Of a stretch of 25,203 bases of DNA, positions 25,191 through 25,203 are shown one piece after another. Within the stretch, counting starts at the first letter, position 1; each line of letters begins with the position of its first letter. Made by a program: the position numbers and the translations under genes. The notes under the pieces were generated by a model that was not told the origin of the DNA, made no database searches, and saw only the letters and a program-made list of their open reading frames with translations. Source of the stretch: JAIYDQ01 sp034408855 (GTDB lineage Bacteria > Planctomycetota > Planctomycetia > Pirellulales > Pirellulaceae); assembly GCA_034408855.1 (NCBI GenBank), contig JAWXCK010000145.1, forward strand, positions 1 to 25,203, read 5' to 3'.

Positions 25191-25203
25191 AAGAGTATTC
25201 GCA

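Overview
The window looks like a piece of a Planctomycetes chromosome, most likely from the Pirellulales (Rhodopirellula/Blastopirellula type). The strongest evidence is two copies of the gene pair that marks this phylum: a PSCyt1-PSCyt2(DUF1549)-PSD1(DUF1553) cytochrome-like protein followed by a DUF1501 protein. Weak or absent Shine-Dalgarno sites at several genes and inverted-repeat elements between genes fit the same assignment. No rRNA, tRNA or CRISPR array was seen.

Layout. (1) 1-2835, all minus strand, is an accessory islet. It holds an intact VapBC-type toxin-antitoxin pair, then open frames that look like remains of a polymorphic-toxin cassette. The last of these ends in a Tox-REase-5-like nuclease domain that stops abruptly. 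(2) 2997-4430, minus, is a secreted neutral-ceramidase-like hydrolase. (3) 4431-4815 is intergenic with two repeat types. (4) 4816-9384, plus, is PSCyt/DUF1501 pair 1. (5) 9503-14332, plus, is a housekeeping run alaS-rsmD-purD, with a good sigma70-like promoter before alaS and a 4-bp alaS/rsmD overlap. (6) 14469-17489, minus, holds typA/bipA and a PP2C-type phosphatase. (7) 17823-19691, plus, is a CPA1-type cation/proton antiporter with a cytosolic nucleotide-binding domain; it meets a GNAT acetyltransferase (19688-20101, minus) tail to tail. (8) 20231-24042, plus, is PSCyt/DUF1501 pair 2. (9) 24112-24883 is a decayed insertion sequence with 22-bp terminal inverted repeats. It holds a transposase relic with an in-frame amber stop and apparently no catalytic core. 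An unrecognised C-terminal gene fragment follows it.

How the genes relate. The PSCyt/DUF1501 pairs and the ceramidase-like enzyme are all predicted to be exported and probably act in the cell envelope or periplasm. The biochemical role of the pairs is not established; they often lie near sulfatases and carbohydrate-active genes in this phylum. alaS, rsmD, purD and typA serve translation and purine synthesis. The two ends of the window are accessory and show gene decay. I found no clear new multi-gene system. The points most worth a second look are the disrupted nuclease-toxin cassette, a Cys in place of Asp in the RsmD catalytic tetrapeptide, the transposase relic with a hairpin over its ribosome-binding site, and the shared intergenic inverted repeats.
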